Assembly (NCBI GenBank): GCA_016212275.1
Contig: JACRGR010000070.1
Span: 1 to 58,277, forward strand
DNA from: Nitrospinota bacterium
Lineage (GTDB): Bacteria; Nitrospinota_A; UBA7883; JACRGQ01
Length of the DNA stretch: 58,277 bases
Reading direction: 5' to 3'
Made by a program: the position numbers and the translations under genes. Positions 57,557-58,277 of this stretch are shown here, in pieces (position 1 is the first letter of the stretch; every line of letters begins with the position of its first letter). The notes under the pieces are model-generated. The model saw only the letters and a program-made list of their open reading frames with translations. It ran no database searches and was not told the DNA's origin.

Positions 57557-58277
57557 ATGAACCTGATCGAGTGGAGCAGTAAATACGAAGTGGGCGATGC
57601 GGGGGTTGACGACCAGCACCGCGAACTTTTCAAGATCGTCAACGAGGGGCTTGCCGTCGCCACCAACAGCGCCCGGCTCACTCCGGCCGACCAAACGGCG
57701 AAAATGCGTGACGTGCTGAACTTTTTGCTGAAATATGTGGTGGATCATTTCTCCTACGAAGAGGGCCTGCAGAAAAGGCTGTCCGCGGTCGGTTATCCCG
57801 ATCATCAGTCGCACCTGCAACTGCACAAGGATTTCGCAAAGGACTTTTTGGCGCTTAAGGAAGAGTTCGACCGGGGCGGCGTTACGCCGGCCTGGGGAGT
57901 GAAGTTCAACCGCGTGGTGGCGCAGTGGCTCCCGAACCACATTTCGCGGGTGGATAAAAAGATGTCCGGCTATCTGGGCAACGGCCATCAGCGCGGCGGG
58001 GTTCCCTCCACCGGGCGCCAATTCGCCATAACGCCCGCGCGGCACGCGGCGGGCGCGGAGCGCATAGAGATCCCTGCGGAGGGTCCGAACCGGAGGGGCC
58101 TTACCCGCTGGTTGCTGACCGCCAAATTTCAGGTGCTGTCGGCGCTCATAATCCTTGTGACGGTTTACCTGGGGAACGAGATGCTCGCCAATCAGATGAT
58201 GACCGGGGTGATACTGCCCGCGCAAAAAGCCTATATCGAGAATATGAACGGCAGGGTGGCCAAGGCACTGGAAGCGC
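57557..58277 (+). CDS. Membrane protein with N-terminal bacteriohemerythrin domain (gene continues off the right edge)
   Basis: The first 240 codons are present. Residues 1-140 form a hemerythrin domain with the full set of di-iron ligands: His21 (DDQHRELF), His64 and Glu68 (VDHFSYEE), His86 and His90 (SHLQLHKDF), His128 and Asp133 (NHISRVD). A basic linker (145-183) leads to a membrane helix (about 186-206, LLTAKFQVLSALIILVTVYL), after which the chain continues as a probable periplasmic sensor part. It could be a methyl-accepting chemoreceptor or another transmembrane signalling protein responding to oxygen. GGAGG precedes the ATG. Confidence 0.88.
   Translation, partial: MNLIEWSSKYEVGDAGVDDQHRELFKIVNEGLAVATNSARLTPADQTAKMRDVLNFLLKYVVDHFSYEEGLQKRLSAVGYPDHQSHLQLHKDFAKDFLALKEEFDRGGVTPAWGVKFNRVVAQWLPNHISRVDKKMSGYLGNGHQRGGVPSTGRQFAITPARHAAGAERIEIPAEGPNRRGLTRWLLTAKFQVLSALIILVTVYLGNEMLANQMMTGVILPAQKAYIENMNGRVAKALEA

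Overview
The window is GC-rich, densely coded DNA from a flagellated Gram-negative bacterium. The Gram-negative call rests on several outer-membrane barrel proteins, an RND exporter with a LolA-like partner, a lipoprotein, sigma-54 and sigma-28 type flagellar promoters and E. coli-type MotAB. The two CheA proteins carry 24-residue LG-x-x-[IL]-L repeats that I associate with deltaproteobacterial CheA proteins. That suggests a deltaproteobacterial, Nitrospinota or similar lineage, but the sequence alone does not fix the taxon. No rRNA, tRNA, CRISPR array, transposase or prophage gene is visible.

Layout, left to right. (1) 1-1890: 5' end of a flagellin gene (minus) and a two-receiver diguanylate cyclase. 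(2) 1915-4788: a decayed defence island with an hsdM pseudogene interrupted by two in-frame TGA codons, an intact HepT/MntA toxin-antitoxin pair, a C-terminal hsdS remnant and a second MNT/HEPN pair whose HEPN gene has lost its core. (3) 4856-11495: coaBC, type-4 uracil-DNA glycosylase, PBP1A, a barrel protein and a sugar-nucleotide epimerase. (4) 11503-16927 (minus): complete sufBCDSU operon. (5) 17008-17798: a VapBC-type module with its operator. (6) 17890-27477: a chemosensory cluster, cheA-cheW-cheR-cheA-(HPt-CheW)-cheB-receiver protein, with two CheA kinases and no CheY or receptor. (7) 27478-28884: nested small repeats around glyQ, which lacks an adjacent glyS. (8) 28905-34479: envelope proteins and a PocR-type histidine kinase. 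(9) 33073-38383: a TetR-controlled operon of tetR, a 41-residue membrane protein, an RND exporter fused to a LolA-like domain, and an outer-membrane protein. (10) 38514-39563: small metabolic genes. (11) 40003-50935: two divergent flagellar operons, fliK-flgD-flgE (minus) and flgBC-fliFGHIJ-motE (plus). (12) 51047-56035: a small unknown gene, htpX, a cupin, pilZ-motA-motB and a dolichyl-phosphate-mannose-synthase-like glycosyltransferase. (13) 56217-58277: an HDOD signalling protein and the start of a hemerythrin-headed membrane protein.

How the genes work together: much of the window is about motility and its control. It holds hook, rod, export and stator genes, a c-di-GMP synthase, a PilZ protein in one operon with motAB, an HDOD protein, and a chemosensory system whose two kinases contain repeats resembling the c-di-GMP-binding MshEN domain. 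A c-di-GMP input into this Che system is the most interesting testable idea here; it is an inference. The second theme is envelope transport (RND/LolA fusion, barrels, lipoprotein). The third is decay of a restriction and toxin-antitoxin island.
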